Of a stretch of DNA of 64,000 bases, positions 1 to 9,283 are shown in pieces (the first letter of the stretch is position 1; each line of letters starts with the position of its first letter). The notes beneath the pieces were generated by a model that worked only from the letters and a program-made list of their open reading frames with translations, ran no database searches and was not told where the DNA came from. This DNA is from an uncultured Prevotella sp. (GTDB lineage Bacteria; Bacteroidota; Bacteroidia; Bacteroidales; Bacteroidaceae): assembly GCA_900546575.1 (NCBI GenBank), contig URDM01000001.1, positions 1 through 64,000 of the forward strand, given 5' to 3'. A program made the translations under genes and the position numbers.

Positions 1-115
1 GACTCCTTTTGCCTTCCAAAACGAGTCCTTTTACCATGCAAAAGGGGTCCTTTTGCTCTTCAAAACGAGTCCTTTTGCAAGCCAAAAGGACTCGTTTTGT
101 TTTATGGCCACATTT
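1..115. repeat. 22-bp tandem array, family A, copy 1
   Basis: Five consecutive 22-bp units of the form GAsTCCTTTTgC-NNNN-CAAAAs, starting at 1, 23, 45, 67 and 89. The middle four bases vary, and the unit ends alternate C and G. Units 4 and 5 together make a hairpin with an 11-bp stem (GAGTCCTTTTG / CAAAAGGACTC, loop CAAGC) followed by GTTTTGTTTTA, which looks like a rho-independent terminator reading rightwards. The array is nearly identical to 8579-8693. The left edge of the window truncates whatever precedes it, so the gene it might terminate is not visible. Confidence 0.9.
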
Positions 116-193
116 ATCCTACTATCAAGCATTGCCTTTTCAGTGGTACTAACGCATAAATTGCGTGTTAAATTTTATTAAAGCCCCCCCTAA

Positions 194-225
194 TTTGGAA
201 CTTATTTACTAAATATTTAATTTTG
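194..225 (+). promoter_or_regulatory. Bacteroidota-type promoter of PUL1
   Basis: TTTG at 194-197 and TAATTTTG at 218-225 are separated by 20 bases. This matches the Bacteroides primary-sigma consensus (TTTG at -33, TAnnTTTG at -7). Transcription would start near 232, giving a leader of about 155 bases before the susC start at 388. No riboswitch or operator was recognised in the leader. Confidence 0.65.
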
Positions 226-387
226 CATTCTGAAGTTTTGGATTAAACCTGTAAACCATCTTACTAAATCAACAATATAATAAGAACTATCTACTAAGAT
301 AAATAAAACCATCTGTTAGTTGATGCATGTTTAATAAAACCAACAAGCATCACCCAACAAGATTTATTCTTAAACTATATAAACTTT

Positions 388-3300
388 ATGAAAACTAATC
401 TCAACCAAATCATGGAGAAGATGACGGGACGACGTAACGTTGTAGCGTTGTCGCTGCTTGCGTCCGTGTCAATGGCAGGTTACGCTTCAGGTAAGGCTAC
501 AGCCGCACCTTTAGCATCGCCAAGCCTCAACACGAGCAGCATGGCACAAGATGCCAAAGGTGTAGTCAAGGGAACTGTTGTCGACAAAAGCGGCGAACCG
601 CTCATCGGCGTAAGCGTTAAGGCTGTAGGCACTAAAGAGGTGACCGTGACCGACATTGACGGCAACTTCCAGATCAAGGCTAACCCTGGCCAGGAGCTCG
701 AGCTGTCTTATATGGGCTATGCTCCGCTCAAGGTTAAGGCTAAGGCGGTAATGAGCCTCACAATGCAGGAGGACACTCAGGTGCTGGGCGACGTAGTTGT
801 GACCGCCCTCGGCATCAAGCGTTCGGAGAAAGCGCTTTCGTACAACGTACAGAAGATGGGTGGCGAGAACCTCAACGAGGTGAAGAACGCCAACTTCATG
901 AACTCGCTCTCGGGTAAAGTAGCAGGCGTTAACATCAACGCTTCTTCTGCCGGTATGGGTGGTGCTACACGTGTAGTGATGCGCGGACCGAAGTCAATCA
1001 ACCAGTCAAACCAGGCTCTCTACGTTATTGACGGTGTGCCTGTCAGCAACCGCAATTCAGGCGAGACAGGATCAATCTACTCAAGCCAGCCTGCTGGCGA
1101 AGGCATCAGCGACCTCAACCCTGAGGACATCGAGTCTATCTCAGTGCTCTCTGGTCCGGCAGCCGCAGCCCTTTACGGTTCGGCAGCAGCCCAGGGTGTC
1201 ATCATGATCACCACAAAGCGTGGCAAGGAGGGCAAGGTGAGCGTACAGATCTCGCACAGCTCACAGTTCTCACGTCCGTTTGTAAGCCCTAAATTCCAGA
1301 ACTCTTACCTCAACCGTCCGGGCGAAGTGAAGTCGTGGGGCGAAAAGGCAGAGTCGCAGTTTGGCTCTTACGACCCGATGGACTTCTTCAACACCGGTTC
1401 AAACATACAGAACAACGTAGCTGTAACTGCCGGAAGCGACAAGAACCAGACTTATATCTCACTCGGAACGACCAACGCCGACGGTATCATCACAAACAGT
1501 GCCTACGACCGCTACAACGTAACATTCCGCAACACTACCTCAATGTTGAACGACAAGTTGCAGCTCGACTTCTCATTCAACTACATCAAGGAGAAGGACC
1601 AGAACCTCATGGCTCAGGGTCAGTACTTCAACCCGCTCGTAGGCTTGTACCTCTTCCCACGCGGCGAGAGCTTCGACGCTATCCGTACATTCGAGGTTTG
1701 GGACGCTTCACGCGGCATCTACGTTCAGAACTGGAACTTCGGCGACGACTACAAGATGCAGAACCCTTACTGGGTGGCTAAGCGAATGAACCGTACCAAC
1801 AACCGCAACCGCTACATGGTAAGCGGCAGCGCCAAGTACAAGATTTTCGACTGGCTCGACGTAACCGGACGTATGCGTTGGGACGACACCAACACATTCG
1901 CCCAGGACAAGCGTTATGCTTCGACCATTAATATCTTCTCTCACTCTGACTACGGCTTCTATGCCTACAACAATGCGTTCGACCGCAACCTCTACGGCGA
2001 CCTTATGGTCAACGTGAACAAGACCCTCGGCAACTATTCTATTGGTGCCAACGTGGGTACTTCGATGTCGCGCACACACTATCGCCAGCAGGGTTATCAG
2101 GGTGGATTGAAGGCTCCGTCCAACATCTTCACTCCCAATGCCATCGACTACGGACAGGTGACCAACGACAACCGTCCTGTCTACGCCGAAAACAAGCACA
2201 ACATCAACTCTGTATTCGCCAACGTTGAGTTGGGATGGCGCTCAATGCTCTACCTTACACTCACCGGACGTAACGACTGGGATTCAGCTTTGTCAGGCAC
2301 TCCGCACGAATCGTTCTTCTATCCTTCGGTAGGTATGTCGGCAGTTATCTCTGAAATGATGAAGATGCCGGAGTGGATCAACTATCTCAAGGTACGCGGT
2401 TCATGGGCATCAGTAGGTACAGCCATTCCTACAAACCTCTCTTCAGGCGCACGCTACGAGTACGACCCGAAATCAGGCAAGTACAACACCGTAACATACA
2501 AGTTCCCTGACACATTCTATCCGGAGCGCACCAACTCATGGGAGGCAGGTCTTACAGCACGCTTCCTTAACAATGCTCTCACATTCGACGTTACTCTCTA
2601 CCAGTCGAACACAAAGAAGCAACTCGTAACAGCACCTTATCAGGTTGAGGGCTACAGCTCGGCTTACGTTCAGACAGGTAACATCCGCAACCGTGGTATC
2701 GAGCTTTCACTCGGCTACAACAAGACTTGGGGCGACTTCACATGGAACCCGACATTCACATTCTCAGCCAACGAGAACAAGGTTATCAAGCTCTTCGGCA
2801 GCGATGTTGAAAACAGCAAGAACCTCATCTCAAAAGGCGGACTCGAAGGTTTGAGCACCATCCTGCGCGAGGGCGGCTCAATGGGCGACATGTACACATA
2901 CGTCGACTTCGAGCGCGACGCTGAAGGCAACATACTTATCAGCGACGGCAAGATCAAGAGAAAGACACTCTCTAACCCTAAATTCCTCGGTTCAGTACTG
3001 CCTAAGGCAAACCTCGGATTCTCTAACGAGTTCGCATGGAAGGGCATCAACTTCGGATTCCTCATCACAGCTCGTCTTGGCGGTATCGTAATGTCGCAGA
3101 CTCAGGCCATCCTTGACAACTACGGTGTGTCAAAGGCTTCGGCTATCGCACGCGACAACGGCGGTATTCCAGTAAACCTGGGCAAGATCAGCGCAGAAAA
3201 CTACTACTCTGTAGTGGGCGGTTCTAACCCAATCTGGTCAGAGTACATGTACAGCGGCACCAACGTACGCGTTCAGGAGGCTCACATCAGCTACACTCTG

Positions 3301-3489
3301 CCACGCACATTGGTAGGCAAACTGGGCGTAACACTCGGCCTTACTGCCAGCAACCTGTTCATGATCTACAACAAGGCTCCGTTCGACCCAGAGTCGACAG
3401 CTTCTACCGGCACCTTCTATCAGGGCCTCGACTACTTCATGCAACCGAGCTTGCGCTCACTGGGATTCAGCGTGAAGGTGAACTTCTAA
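388..3489 (+). CDS. SusC/RagA-family TonB-dependent outer-membrane transporter (PUL1)
   Basis: A 1033-residue outer-membrane channel that imports oligosaccharides with TonB energy. After a hydrophobic signal region (about residues 18-40) comes a carboxypeptidase-regulatory-like beta domain (about 60-135, with GTVVDKSGEPLIGVSV). A plug domain follows (about 140-265, with LYVIDGVPV and ALYGSAAAQGVIMITTKRG), then a long beta-barrel ending in a C-terminal Phe (GFSVKVNF). There is no STN domain, unlike the PUL2 paralogue, so it should not signal through a FecR/sigma pair. It is the first gene of the operon, and susD follows after 35 bases. The family call is firm. The substrate (N-glycan-type) is inferred only from the GH18 and lectin-like neighbours. 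Confidence 0.95.
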   Translation: MKTNLNQIMEKMTGRRNVVALSLLASVSMAGYASGKATAAPLASPSLNTSSMAQDAKGVVKGTVVDKSGEPLIGVSVKAVGTKEVTVTDIDGNFQIKANPGQELELSYMGYAPLKVKAKAVMSLTMQEDTQVLGDVVVTALGIKRSEKALSYNVQKMGGENLNEVKNANFMNSLSGKVAGVNINASSAGMGGATRVVMRGPKSINQSNQALYVIDGVPVSNRNSGETGSIYSSQPAGEGISDLNPEDIESISVLSGPAAAALYGSAAAQGVIMITTKRGKEGKVSVQISHSSQFSRPFVSPKFQNSYLNRPGEVKSWGEKAESQFGSYDPMDFFNTGSNIQNNVAVTAGSDKNQTYISLGTTNADGIITNSAYDRYNVTFRNTTSMLNDKLQLDFSFNYIKEKDQNLMAQGQYFNPLVGLYLFPRGESFDAIRTFEVWDASRGIYVQNWNFGDDYKMQNPYWVAKRMNRTNNRNRYMVSGSAKYKIFDWLDVTGRMRWDDTNTFAQDKRYASTINIFSHSDYGFYAYNNAFDRNLYGDLMVNVNKTLGNYSIGANVGTSMSRTHYRQQGYQGGLKAPSNIFTPNAIDYGQVTNDNRPVYAENKHNINSVFANVELGWRSMLYLTLTGRNDWDSALSGTPHESFFYPSVGMSAVISEMMKMPEWINYLKVRGSWASVGTAIPTNLSSGARYEYDPKSGKYNTVTYKFPDTFYPERTNSWEAGLTARFLNNALTFDVTLYQSNTKKQLVTAPYQVEGYSSAYVQTGNIRNRGIELSLGYNKTWGDFTWNPTFTFSANENKVIKLFGSDVENSKNLISKGGLEGLSTILREGGSMGDMYTYVDFERDAEGNILISDGKIKRKTLSNPKFLGSVLPKANLGFSNEFAWKGINFGFLITARLGGIVMSQTQAILDNYGVSKASAIARDNGGIPVNLGKISAENYYSVVGGSNPIWSEYMYSGTNVRVQEAHISYTLPRTLVGKLGVTLGLTASNLFMIYNKAPFDPESTASTGTFYQGLDYFMQPSLRSLGFSVKVNF

Positions 3490-3524
3490 TTCCTCACACA
3501 TTATATATATAATATACTGAGTAT

Positions 3525-5090
3525 ATGAAAACCAAATTATCCAACATATCGGGCATGTTCCTTATCGGAGCGGCATGCCTTCTCGGTGCAGGCTCAATGA
3601 CGTCATGTACCGACGGATTTGAGGACGCCAACCGTCCGGGCAACAAAATAGACAACGAGCAGCTCAACCGCGACAACTTCGCCAGCGGTTCGTTCCTCGT
3701 TCAGCTCCAGAACAATGTATTCCCCGAGCAGGAAAATGCCTATCAGATGAACTACGACCTCATCGGCAACTATCTTGGTCGCTACCTTACATACGCCAAC
3801 CACGGTTGGAACAGCTCAAACTTCGTATGCTTCAACGCTCCTAACGGATGGGCAGGCTATCCTTTCAAAGACATGCGTCCGAAGGTAGTTTCAGCATTCA
3901 ATGAGATTGCGAAGCTTACTAACGGTGAAGGTATCAACTACGCATGGGCACTTATTCTGCGCGCTCACGCTTACCAGTACTTCACCGACGTTTACGGTGC
4001 ATTCCCTATCGGAAAGAGCGACGACGCACAGGCTTACAGTTCACAAAAGGAGGTTTATGAGGCCATCATCAACGACCTGAACAAGGCCATCAGCATTATT
4101 CAGCCTATGGTTGCTGCCGACCCCGACCTTACAGTCAACGCAGCCTACGACAACTGCTATCAGGGCAAGTTTGCCAAGTGGCTCAAGTTTGCCAACTCAC
4201 TCAAGCTCCGCGTAGCTATCCGCATGCGCTTCGTTGAGCCTGCATTGGCAAAGCAGTATGGCGAAGAGGCTGTAGCAGCAGGCGTTATGACAAGCAACGA
4301 CGACAATCTCTGCATCACCTACACACCCAACGGTCTGTACAAGACTTGTGTGGAATGGGGCGACTCACGTGCTTGCGCCGACATCGACACATACATGAAC
4401 GGATATAATGACCCACGTATCGAGAAGTACTTCAAGCCTACTGCAACTTCAGCCGAAGGCGCACGCAAGGTGATTGGCTGTCTGGCTGGCACTGCCATCG
4501 GCAACAAGAGCGTTGCTGACGGATTGTACTCAGCCGTTAACATTGCCAACAATGCCAAGGGCGTATGGATGACTGCGTCAGAAATGGCATTCTGTCGCGC
4601 TGAGGGCGCACTTGCAGGATGGAACGGTATGGGCGGTTCGGTTGAAGAACTGTACAACCAGGGCGTTCGCCTCTCGTTCGATCAGTGGGGTGCAGCAGGC
4701 GTAGACTCTTACTTGGCTGACGATACCAGCATCCAGGCAGACTATGTTGACGCTGACGGCGGATACGGCAAGTCAATGGGCCACGTATCAGACATCACCA
4801 TCAAGTGGGACAACGACGCTACAGCCGAGAAGAAACTCGAGCGCATTATGACTCAGAAGTGGATTGCAATGTTCCCCAACGGTCAGGAGGCATGGTGCGA
4901 AATACGCCGTACGGGCTATCCTAAGGTGTTCGACGTAGCACAGAACATCGGTTCAGCACTGAAGGTTGCCAACCGTATACCTTATCCTAACGAAGAGTCT
5001 ATCAACAACCCGAACAACTACAACAATGCCTTGCAGATGAACGGCGGTGCCGACAACTACGAGACAAAGATGTGGTGGCAGAAGAAGTAA
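3525..5090 (+). CDS. SusD/RagB-family surface glycan-binding lipoprotein (PUL1)
   Basis: A 521-residue lipoprotein that caps the SusC channel and captures glycan at the cell surface. The signal peptide ends in a lipobox with Cys28 (GSMTSC) followed by TDG. The C-terminal part has the pattern of the SusD-like_2 type: MTQKWIAMFPNGQEAWCEI followed by RRTGYP. The size is usual for the family. It is preceded by susC and followed after 33 bases by the GH18 gene, so it is cotranscribed. Residues 240-300 contain the region GLYKTCVEWGDSRACAD, typical of the TPR-rich core. The PUL2 counterpart is 55093-56616. Confidence 0.93.
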   Translation: MKTKLSNISGMFLIGAACLLGAGSMTSCTDGFEDANRPGNKIDNEQLNRDNFASGSFLVQLQNNVFPEQENAYQMNYDLIGNYLGRYLTYANHGWNSSNFVCFNAPNGWAGYPFKDMRPKVVSAFNEIAKLTNGEGINYAWALILRAHAYQYFTDVYGAFPIGKSDDAQAYSSQKEVYEAIINDLNKAISIIQPMVAADPDLTVNAAYDNCYQGKFAKWLKFANSLKLRVAIRMRFVEPALAKQYGEEAVAAGVMTSNDDNLCITYTPNGLYKTCVEWGDSRACADIDTYMNGYNDPRIEKYFKPTATSAEGARKVIGCLAGTAIGNKSVADGLYSAVNIANNAKGVWMTASEMAFCRAEGALAGWNGMGGSVEELYNQGVRLSFDQWGAAGVDSYLADDTSIQADYVDADGGYGKSMGHVSDITIKWDNDATAEKKLERIMTQKWIAMFPNGQEAWCEIRRTGYPKVFDVAQNIGSALKVANRIPYPNEESINNPNNYNNALQMNGGADNYETKMWWQKK

Positions 5091-5123
5091 ATAGAAGCTA
5101 ACATCTAAAAACACTTAAAGACA

Positions 5124-6179
5124 ATGAAAAAGATATTCATATATATGTTTGCCCTCGTTGCAACACTCAGCTTCATGGCTTCGTGCGACGACTGGACAGA
5201 CACCGAAATAAAGAACCCTACCGACTTAACTCACACCAACAAGTCGGACGCTTACTACAAGCAACTGCGCGAATACAAGAAGAGCGACCATGAAATTGCA
5301 TTCGGATGGTTCGGCAACTGGGTGGGCTCAGGACTGTCGCTTGAGAATACACTCGCAGGTCTGCCAGACTCGGTTGACTTCGTTTCAATCTGGGGCAACT
5401 GACACTCACTCTCGGTAGACCGCAAAGCCGACCTGAAGTATGTGCAGGAAGTGAAGGGCACACGTGCTCTGCTTTGCTTCATCGTAGCCGAAGTCGGCGA
5501 CCAGCTGACTCCTGCCGGTGAGGATGCCGCTACATTCTGGGGCGAGGGCGACGAGGCTATACGCAAGTATGCCAACGCTATCTGCGATACTATCGACAAG
5601 TACAACTACGACGGATTTGACTGGGACTTCGAGCCTAACTATGGTTCACCAGGTAATATTGCCAGCAACGAAAAGGCCCACGCTGTATTCGTTGAAGAGA
5701 TGTCGAAGCGCATCGGCCCGAAGTCGGGTACTGGCCGCTTGTTCGTAATTGACGGTGAGCCACAATCGCTCAACAGCAATCTGGGCCGCTACTTCGACTA
5801 CTTCATCGTACAGGCTTACGGATGCCGCGGCTATTCAGACCTTGACAACCGCTTGAGCAACACTATCAGAAACTTCCAGAACGCTACAGAGGAAGCCGAC
5901 AAGCTCTCGCCAGAGGAGACAGCCAAGAAGTATATTGTGACCGAGAACTTCGAGAACTGGGCTAAAGCAGGTGGTGTAAGCCACACAACACGCGACGGCC
6001 GCACGGTGCCGAGCCTCATCGGCATGGCTGAATGGAAGCCTATCATCAATGGCAAGGCTGTACAGAAAGGCGGTATGGGAACATACCACATGGAGTACGA
6101 ATACAACGTGTCGGGATACAACGTATCTTATCCTTACTTGCGCAAGGGTATCCAGATTCAGAACCCGTCAGTAAAATAA
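5124..6179 (+). pseudogene. GH18 endo-beta-N-acetylglucosaminidase-like lipoprotein, interrupted by in-frame TGA
   Basis: Read through one stop, this is a 351-codon GH18 lipoprotein. The lipobox Cys21 (FMASC) is followed by DDWTDTE. The stop is TGA at 5400-5402 (codon 93), after VDFVSIWGN. The same frame then continues with HSLSVDRKADLKYVQ and the catalytic motif DGFDWDFEP, whose proton-donor Glu would be residue 170. The intact paralogue (53999-55069) aligns through the stop without a gap. The first open part (92 codons) keeps the lipoprotein signal but not the active site. A GTG at 5442 could start the rest, but it would have no export signal. The simplest reading is a TGG-to-TGA nonsense change or a sequencing error. 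Family members release N-glycans by cutting the GlcNAc-GlcNAc core; that activity here is inferred. Confidence 0.85.
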
Positions 6180-6209
6180 TGTAGTTACTATTTATAAGCT
6201 TTAAAAGTC

Positions 6210-7373
6210 ATGAAATCAAATATCTCAAAACTCCTGCTCGGATGTACAGCCGCTTGCGCTATGCTGCTGGCTTCGTGCAACGACGCAGAATATGACGTGT
6301 TGGAGAATCAGGCTTACATTGCCCAGACCAACACCAATGGCAACACTGCCAAGAAGATAACCATCGGCAACGATGAGGTCAGTACAGAGATGAGTGTACG
6401 CGTGTCGTCGCCCGTCAAGAAAGCCTGCTCGTTCGAAATATCTACCGACCAGGCCGCTCTCGACAGCTACAACAAGCTTAACTCTACTTCTTACGAGATG
6501 TTGCCGGCTGGACAATACACTATATCAGCCAATAAGGTGACTGTAGACGAGGGCAACTCAGCTTCTACTCCGGTAAGCATCAATGTCCTGCCACTTACAA
6601 ACGAACTGAAGGCGAGCGGCAAGAAGTTTGCCATCGCTCTGAAAATTGACAGCAAGGACGGTGCTAACATCTTGAAGTCGGGCAAGTCAATAGTATATGT
6701 ACTCGACCAGGTTATATATCAGGCTGTGCCGACACTCAACCGTAACAACTACGCAAAGATGGAGCTTCGTCAGCAGAACGACCTCACAGCATGGACTGTT
6801 GAGATGAACATCAACATGTCTGTACTTAAGACAGAAGTAGGTCAGGGCAACAACCAGGCCATCTTTGCAGCAAGTGGCTCAGAAGGTCGAGACGGTGAGA
6901 TCTACATCCGCTTCGGTGACGCTCCGATAGAGGGCAACCGTCTGCAGATAAAGACTCAAGGTTCGCAGATGAACTCTAACATGCTGTTCAACCAGCAGAC
7001 ATGGTATCACCTGGCATTCGTATGCACTGGCACCAAGCTTTATCTGTATGTTAACGGCGTACTTGACAACTCTATGGACCTCGGTGGTAAGGTTGTATGC
7101 GTAGACAACATGTCGCTTGCAAGCTCAGGCAGCTACTTCCTCGCCAACGCCATGTACTCAGAAGTGCGCTTGTGGCGTGTAGCTCGTTCGCAGGCTGAGA
7201 TTGCCAACAACATGTACGTAATCGACCCGCACACAGAAGGTCTTGAGGCTTACTGGAAGATGAACGAGGGTCAGGGCGATGAGTTCACCGACTACACCGG
7301 CAACGGCAACAAGTGTAAGACCACATCAGGCGAACCAGTATGGACACCTAACGTGCGCATCGACGGTAAATAA
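6210..7373 (+). CDS. DUF1735 plus LamG (concanavalin-like) surface lipoprotein (PUL1)
   Basis: A 387-residue lipoprotein with lipobox Cys23 (LLASC) followed by NDAE, an acidic stretch typical of surface-exported Bacteroidota lipoproteins. Residues about 25-170 form a DUF1735 (BT_3987-like N-terminal) beta domain, with YNKLNSTSYEMLPAGQYTIS. Residues about 185-380 form a LamG/concanavalin A-like domain, with TWYHLAFVCTGTKLYLYVNG and LEAYWKMNEGQGDEFTDYTG. Such proteins act as surface glycan-binding proteins beside GH18 enzymes in Bacteroides PULs. The PUL2 homologue is 52806-53978. No catalytic residues were recognised, so binding rather than hydrolysis is inferred. Confidence 0.85.
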   Translation: MKSNISKLLLGCTAACAMLLASCNDAEYDVLENQAYIAQTNTNGNTAKKITIGNDEVSTEMSVRVSSPVKKACSFEISTDQAALDSYNKLNSTSYEMLPAGQYTISANKVTVDEGNSASTPVSINVLPLTNELKASGKKFAIALKIDSKDGANILKSGKSIVYVLDQVIYQAVPTLNRNNYAKMELRQQNDLTAWTVEMNINMSVLKTEVGQGNNQAIFAASGSEGRDGEIYIRFGDAPIEGNRLQIKTQGSQMNSNMLFNQQTWYHLAFVCTGTKLYLYVNGVLDNSMDLGGKVVCVDNMSLASSGSYFLANAMYSEVRLWRVARSQAEIANNMYVIDPHTEGLEAYWKMNEGQGDEFTDYTGNGNKCKTTSGEPVWTPNVRIDGK

Positions 7374-7397
7374 GAACCAATAAAAAACTGAAGAAAA

Positions 7398-8429
7398 ATG
7401 AAATCAATTATCAAGAACATATCATTGCCAGTTCTGATGCTCGCTGCGCTGCCCCTCTTCACGGCTTGTAGCGACGACAAGGAATTTGGCGAGACTCTCT
7501 TCCCGACAGAGCAGACGGACTATGAGAGTGCAAAGGTTTATATACAGGAGAATGTGGCTGCTCAGAAGAACAGCGCTTCGAACATCATCATCACTCCTTT
7601 AGGATACACTTTACCTACCGACCATTTTGAGTTCTACGTCAATCTCTCGAAGACAGCCGACGAGGACATCACTGTAGTTGTACAGCCAGATGCTGAAATT
7701 GCAAACCAGGACAAGGGCGACTACAAGGTTATGTCTGCGGATGCATTCCAGATGGAACGCAACATGGTAGTTATCAAGAAGGGCGAAAGAAAGTCGGAAG
7801 AGCCCGTATTGGTATCGTTGAAGGACAATGATGCAGCCAAGGCTTTCCAGGATGGCGACAAGTGCAAAATGTCTTTCACTATCAAGGAGGTAAGCGGCAA
7901 CGCAAAAGCAAGCAGCAACCTCAACAAAATCAGCTGGTACTTTATCTACAAGGCTAACAACATCAAGGATGTCGGCTCTATTGAGGGCAAGACAGAGAAG
8001 TATGTAGGCGATGACGACTTTAGCATCTACAACTACCGTAGAGGCATGATGCGTACAACGACACTCACGAATGGTTATTATACAGATTACGACTATACTC
8101 GCGGTGGAACTGAGGGATGGAGAATCCAATTCAAAGAGGCTCAGACAGTATCGGCAATTGCAGTATATCCCGGATATTACTGGGACGGTTTCGACTACGG
8201 ACTTTCTGATTACTTAGTATACACAAGCGACGACGAAGAGAACTGGAAGGAAGTAGGTACTGTTCATTCGCCATACAATTCCGATGAACTTAATTATACT
8301 ACACCAGTTGTTGCAGAGTTCTACGCTCCTGTAACTGCAAAGTATATAAAGATCAAGCCAGTAGAAACCTACTATGGCTTCGACTCTTACAGCAACTGCT
8401 TCGTCAGCGAAATAGAGCTGTTCAAATAA
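7398..8429 (+). CDS. DUF1735 plus F5/8 type C (discoidin-like) surface lipoprotein (PUL1)
   Basis: A 343-residue lipoprotein with lipobox Cys24 (LFTAC) followed by SDDKE. Residues about 30-170 resemble DUF1735. Residues about 195-343 resemble an F5/8 type C carbohydrate-binding domain, with WRIQFKEAQTVSAIAVYPG, YTSDDEENWKEVGT and a terminal YIKIKPVET ... VSEIELF. It is the last gene of PUL1, 24 bases after the LamG gene, with a strong terminator 43 bases downstream. Its likely role is a second surface glycan-binding protein. The paralogue in PUL2 (51797-52771) is interrupted by a stop codon inside the equivalent domain. Confidence 0.85.
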   Translation: MKSIIKNISLPVLMLAALPLFTACSDDKEFGETLFPTEQTDYESAKVYIQENVAAQKNSASNIIITPLGYTLPTDHFEFYVNLSKTADEDITVVVQPDAEIANQDKGDYKVMSADAFQMERNMVVIKKGERKSEEPVLVSLKDNDAAKAFQDGDKCKMSFTIKEVSGNAKASSNLNKISWYFIYKANNIKDVGSIEGKTEKYVGDDDFSIYNYRRGMMRTTTLTNGYYTDYDYTRGGTEGWRIQFKEAQTVSAIAVYPGYYWDGFDYGLSDYLVYTSDDEENWKEVGTVHSPYNSDELNYTTPVVAEFYAPVTAKYIKIKPVETYYGFDSYSNCFVSEIELFK

Positions 8430-8471
8430 TCCCCATAGGGGGATGGTTAGTGATAATAGATGTAAAATGGT

Positions 8472-8507
8472 AGTGGCGTCCCCGCTTTTTGGGGACGCCA
8501 CTTTTTT
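8472..8507 (+). terminator. Rho-independent terminator of PUL1
   Basis: A perfect 12-bp stem (AGTGGCGTCCCC / GGGGACGCCACT) with a 7-base loop (GCTTTTT) is followed by a T run. It lies 43 bases after the stop of the last PUL1 gene. Confidence 0.92.
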
Positions 8508-8578
8508 GTATTTTTCCATTCAACATTCCACCCTCAACCCTTAACACTTAACATTCAACACTTAACATTAAAAAAAAG

Positions 8579-8693
8579 GACTCCTTTTGCCTTCCAAAAC
8601 GAGTCCTTTTACCATGCAAAAGGGGTCCTTTTGCTCTTCAAAACGAGTCCTTTTGAAAGCCAAAAGGACTCGTTTTGTTTTATAGCCACATTT
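8579..8693. repeat. 22-bp tandem array, family A, copy 2
   Basis: Five 22-bp units starting at 8579, 8601, 8623, 8645 and 8667. Positions 1-114 and 8579-8692 differ at two bases that I can see (GCAAG versus GAAAG in unit 4, TGGCC versus TAGCC near the end). The last two units again close into an 11-bp hairpin followed by GTTTTGTTTTA. Copies 1 and 2 are direct repeats that bracket the whole of PUL1. Confidence 0.9.
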
Positions 8694-8823
8694 TTTTGTT
8701 CATCCGGAATTTGGAGTGATTCAATTATGACTCTATTTTCATTTCAGATTGACGCTTATAAACACGCAAACGCCGTAGACCTCGGTTACGGTACGTAGTC
8801 GGTACATTTCGCTGAGAGTGTGT

Positions 8824-8978
8824 CAAAACAGAAGTTAGAGGAAGTTTGGGCTTTGCCCGTAGTTAATAGAAGTTAGCGGACATATGTATAAATTACTGAA
8901 AGACAAAGCATTTGTCCGTTAACTTCCATTCATCGTAGATGGATTAACTTCTTCTTAACTTCCTCTAACTCCTATTCT
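8824..8978. repeat. Nested inverted repeat, about 155 bp
   Basis: Outer arms are at 8833-8846 and 8957-8970 (AGTTAGAGGAAGTT against its complement). Inner arms are at 8868-8882 and 8913-8927 (AGAAGTTAGCGGACA against a near-complement). The region is non-coding and could fold into a long branched hairpin. A related GAAGTTA-rich hairpin lies at 22864-23032. Confidence 0.7.
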
Positions 8979-9057
8979 AACACGCCCTCCTGGGGGTAGG
9001 GCTTTTTTCTGGCTCATCCGATATTTGGAGTGATACTATAGTTTTAAAATTACAAAC

Positions 9058-9175
9058 TGTAGGAGGCTATGGCGTCCCCGCCATAGCCTGAGCAAGCAGG
9101 CTGTGCAGATTATCAATAACAAGAATAAACAGACTAACTGCACAGGCTATGGCGGGGACGCCATAGCCTCCTACA
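9058..9175. repeat. Perfect 33-bp inverted repeat
   Basis: The arms 9058-9090 and 9143-9175 are exact reverse complements (TGTAGGAGGCTATGGCGTCC... on the left). The spacer is 52 bases and has a further inner complementarity (GGCTGTGCAG with CTGCACAG). Each arm also contains its own palindrome (CTATGGCGTCCCCGCCATAG). A shortened relative lies at 63799-63819. Confidence 0.85.
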
Positions 9176-9228
9176 ATTAGCTTTACCAACTAAATTACAA
9201 AAAATAGTAAAAGTTCCCAAACAACCAA

Positions 9229-9283
9229 ACGCCCTGCAAGGGCAAAAGCGTTAATAATCAATGCTTTTGCCCTTGCAGGGCGT
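9229..9283. repeat. Perfect 21-bp inverted repeat (hairpin)
   Basis: The arms 9229-9249 (ACGCCCTGCAAGGGCAAAAG C) and 9263-9283 are exact complements around a 13-base loop. A diverged relative with the same GCCCTG...GGCAAAAGC pattern lies after the Na/Pi transporter at 13071-13124. It is probably a dispersed palindrome acting as a transcription end. Confidence 0.75.

Noticed and set aside
1..115. CRISPR-like appearance of the 22-bp arrays
   Set aside because: Units are directly adjacent with only four variable central bases. There are no spacers of 25-40 bases and no cas genes anywhere in the window.
5400..5402. TGA read as tryptophan or selenocysteine (alternative genetic code)
   Set aside because: TGA ends other intact genes here (ftsL, pfkB-family kinase, murE). 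GH18 enzymes are not selenoproteins, and no selenocysteine machinery or insertion element is visible.
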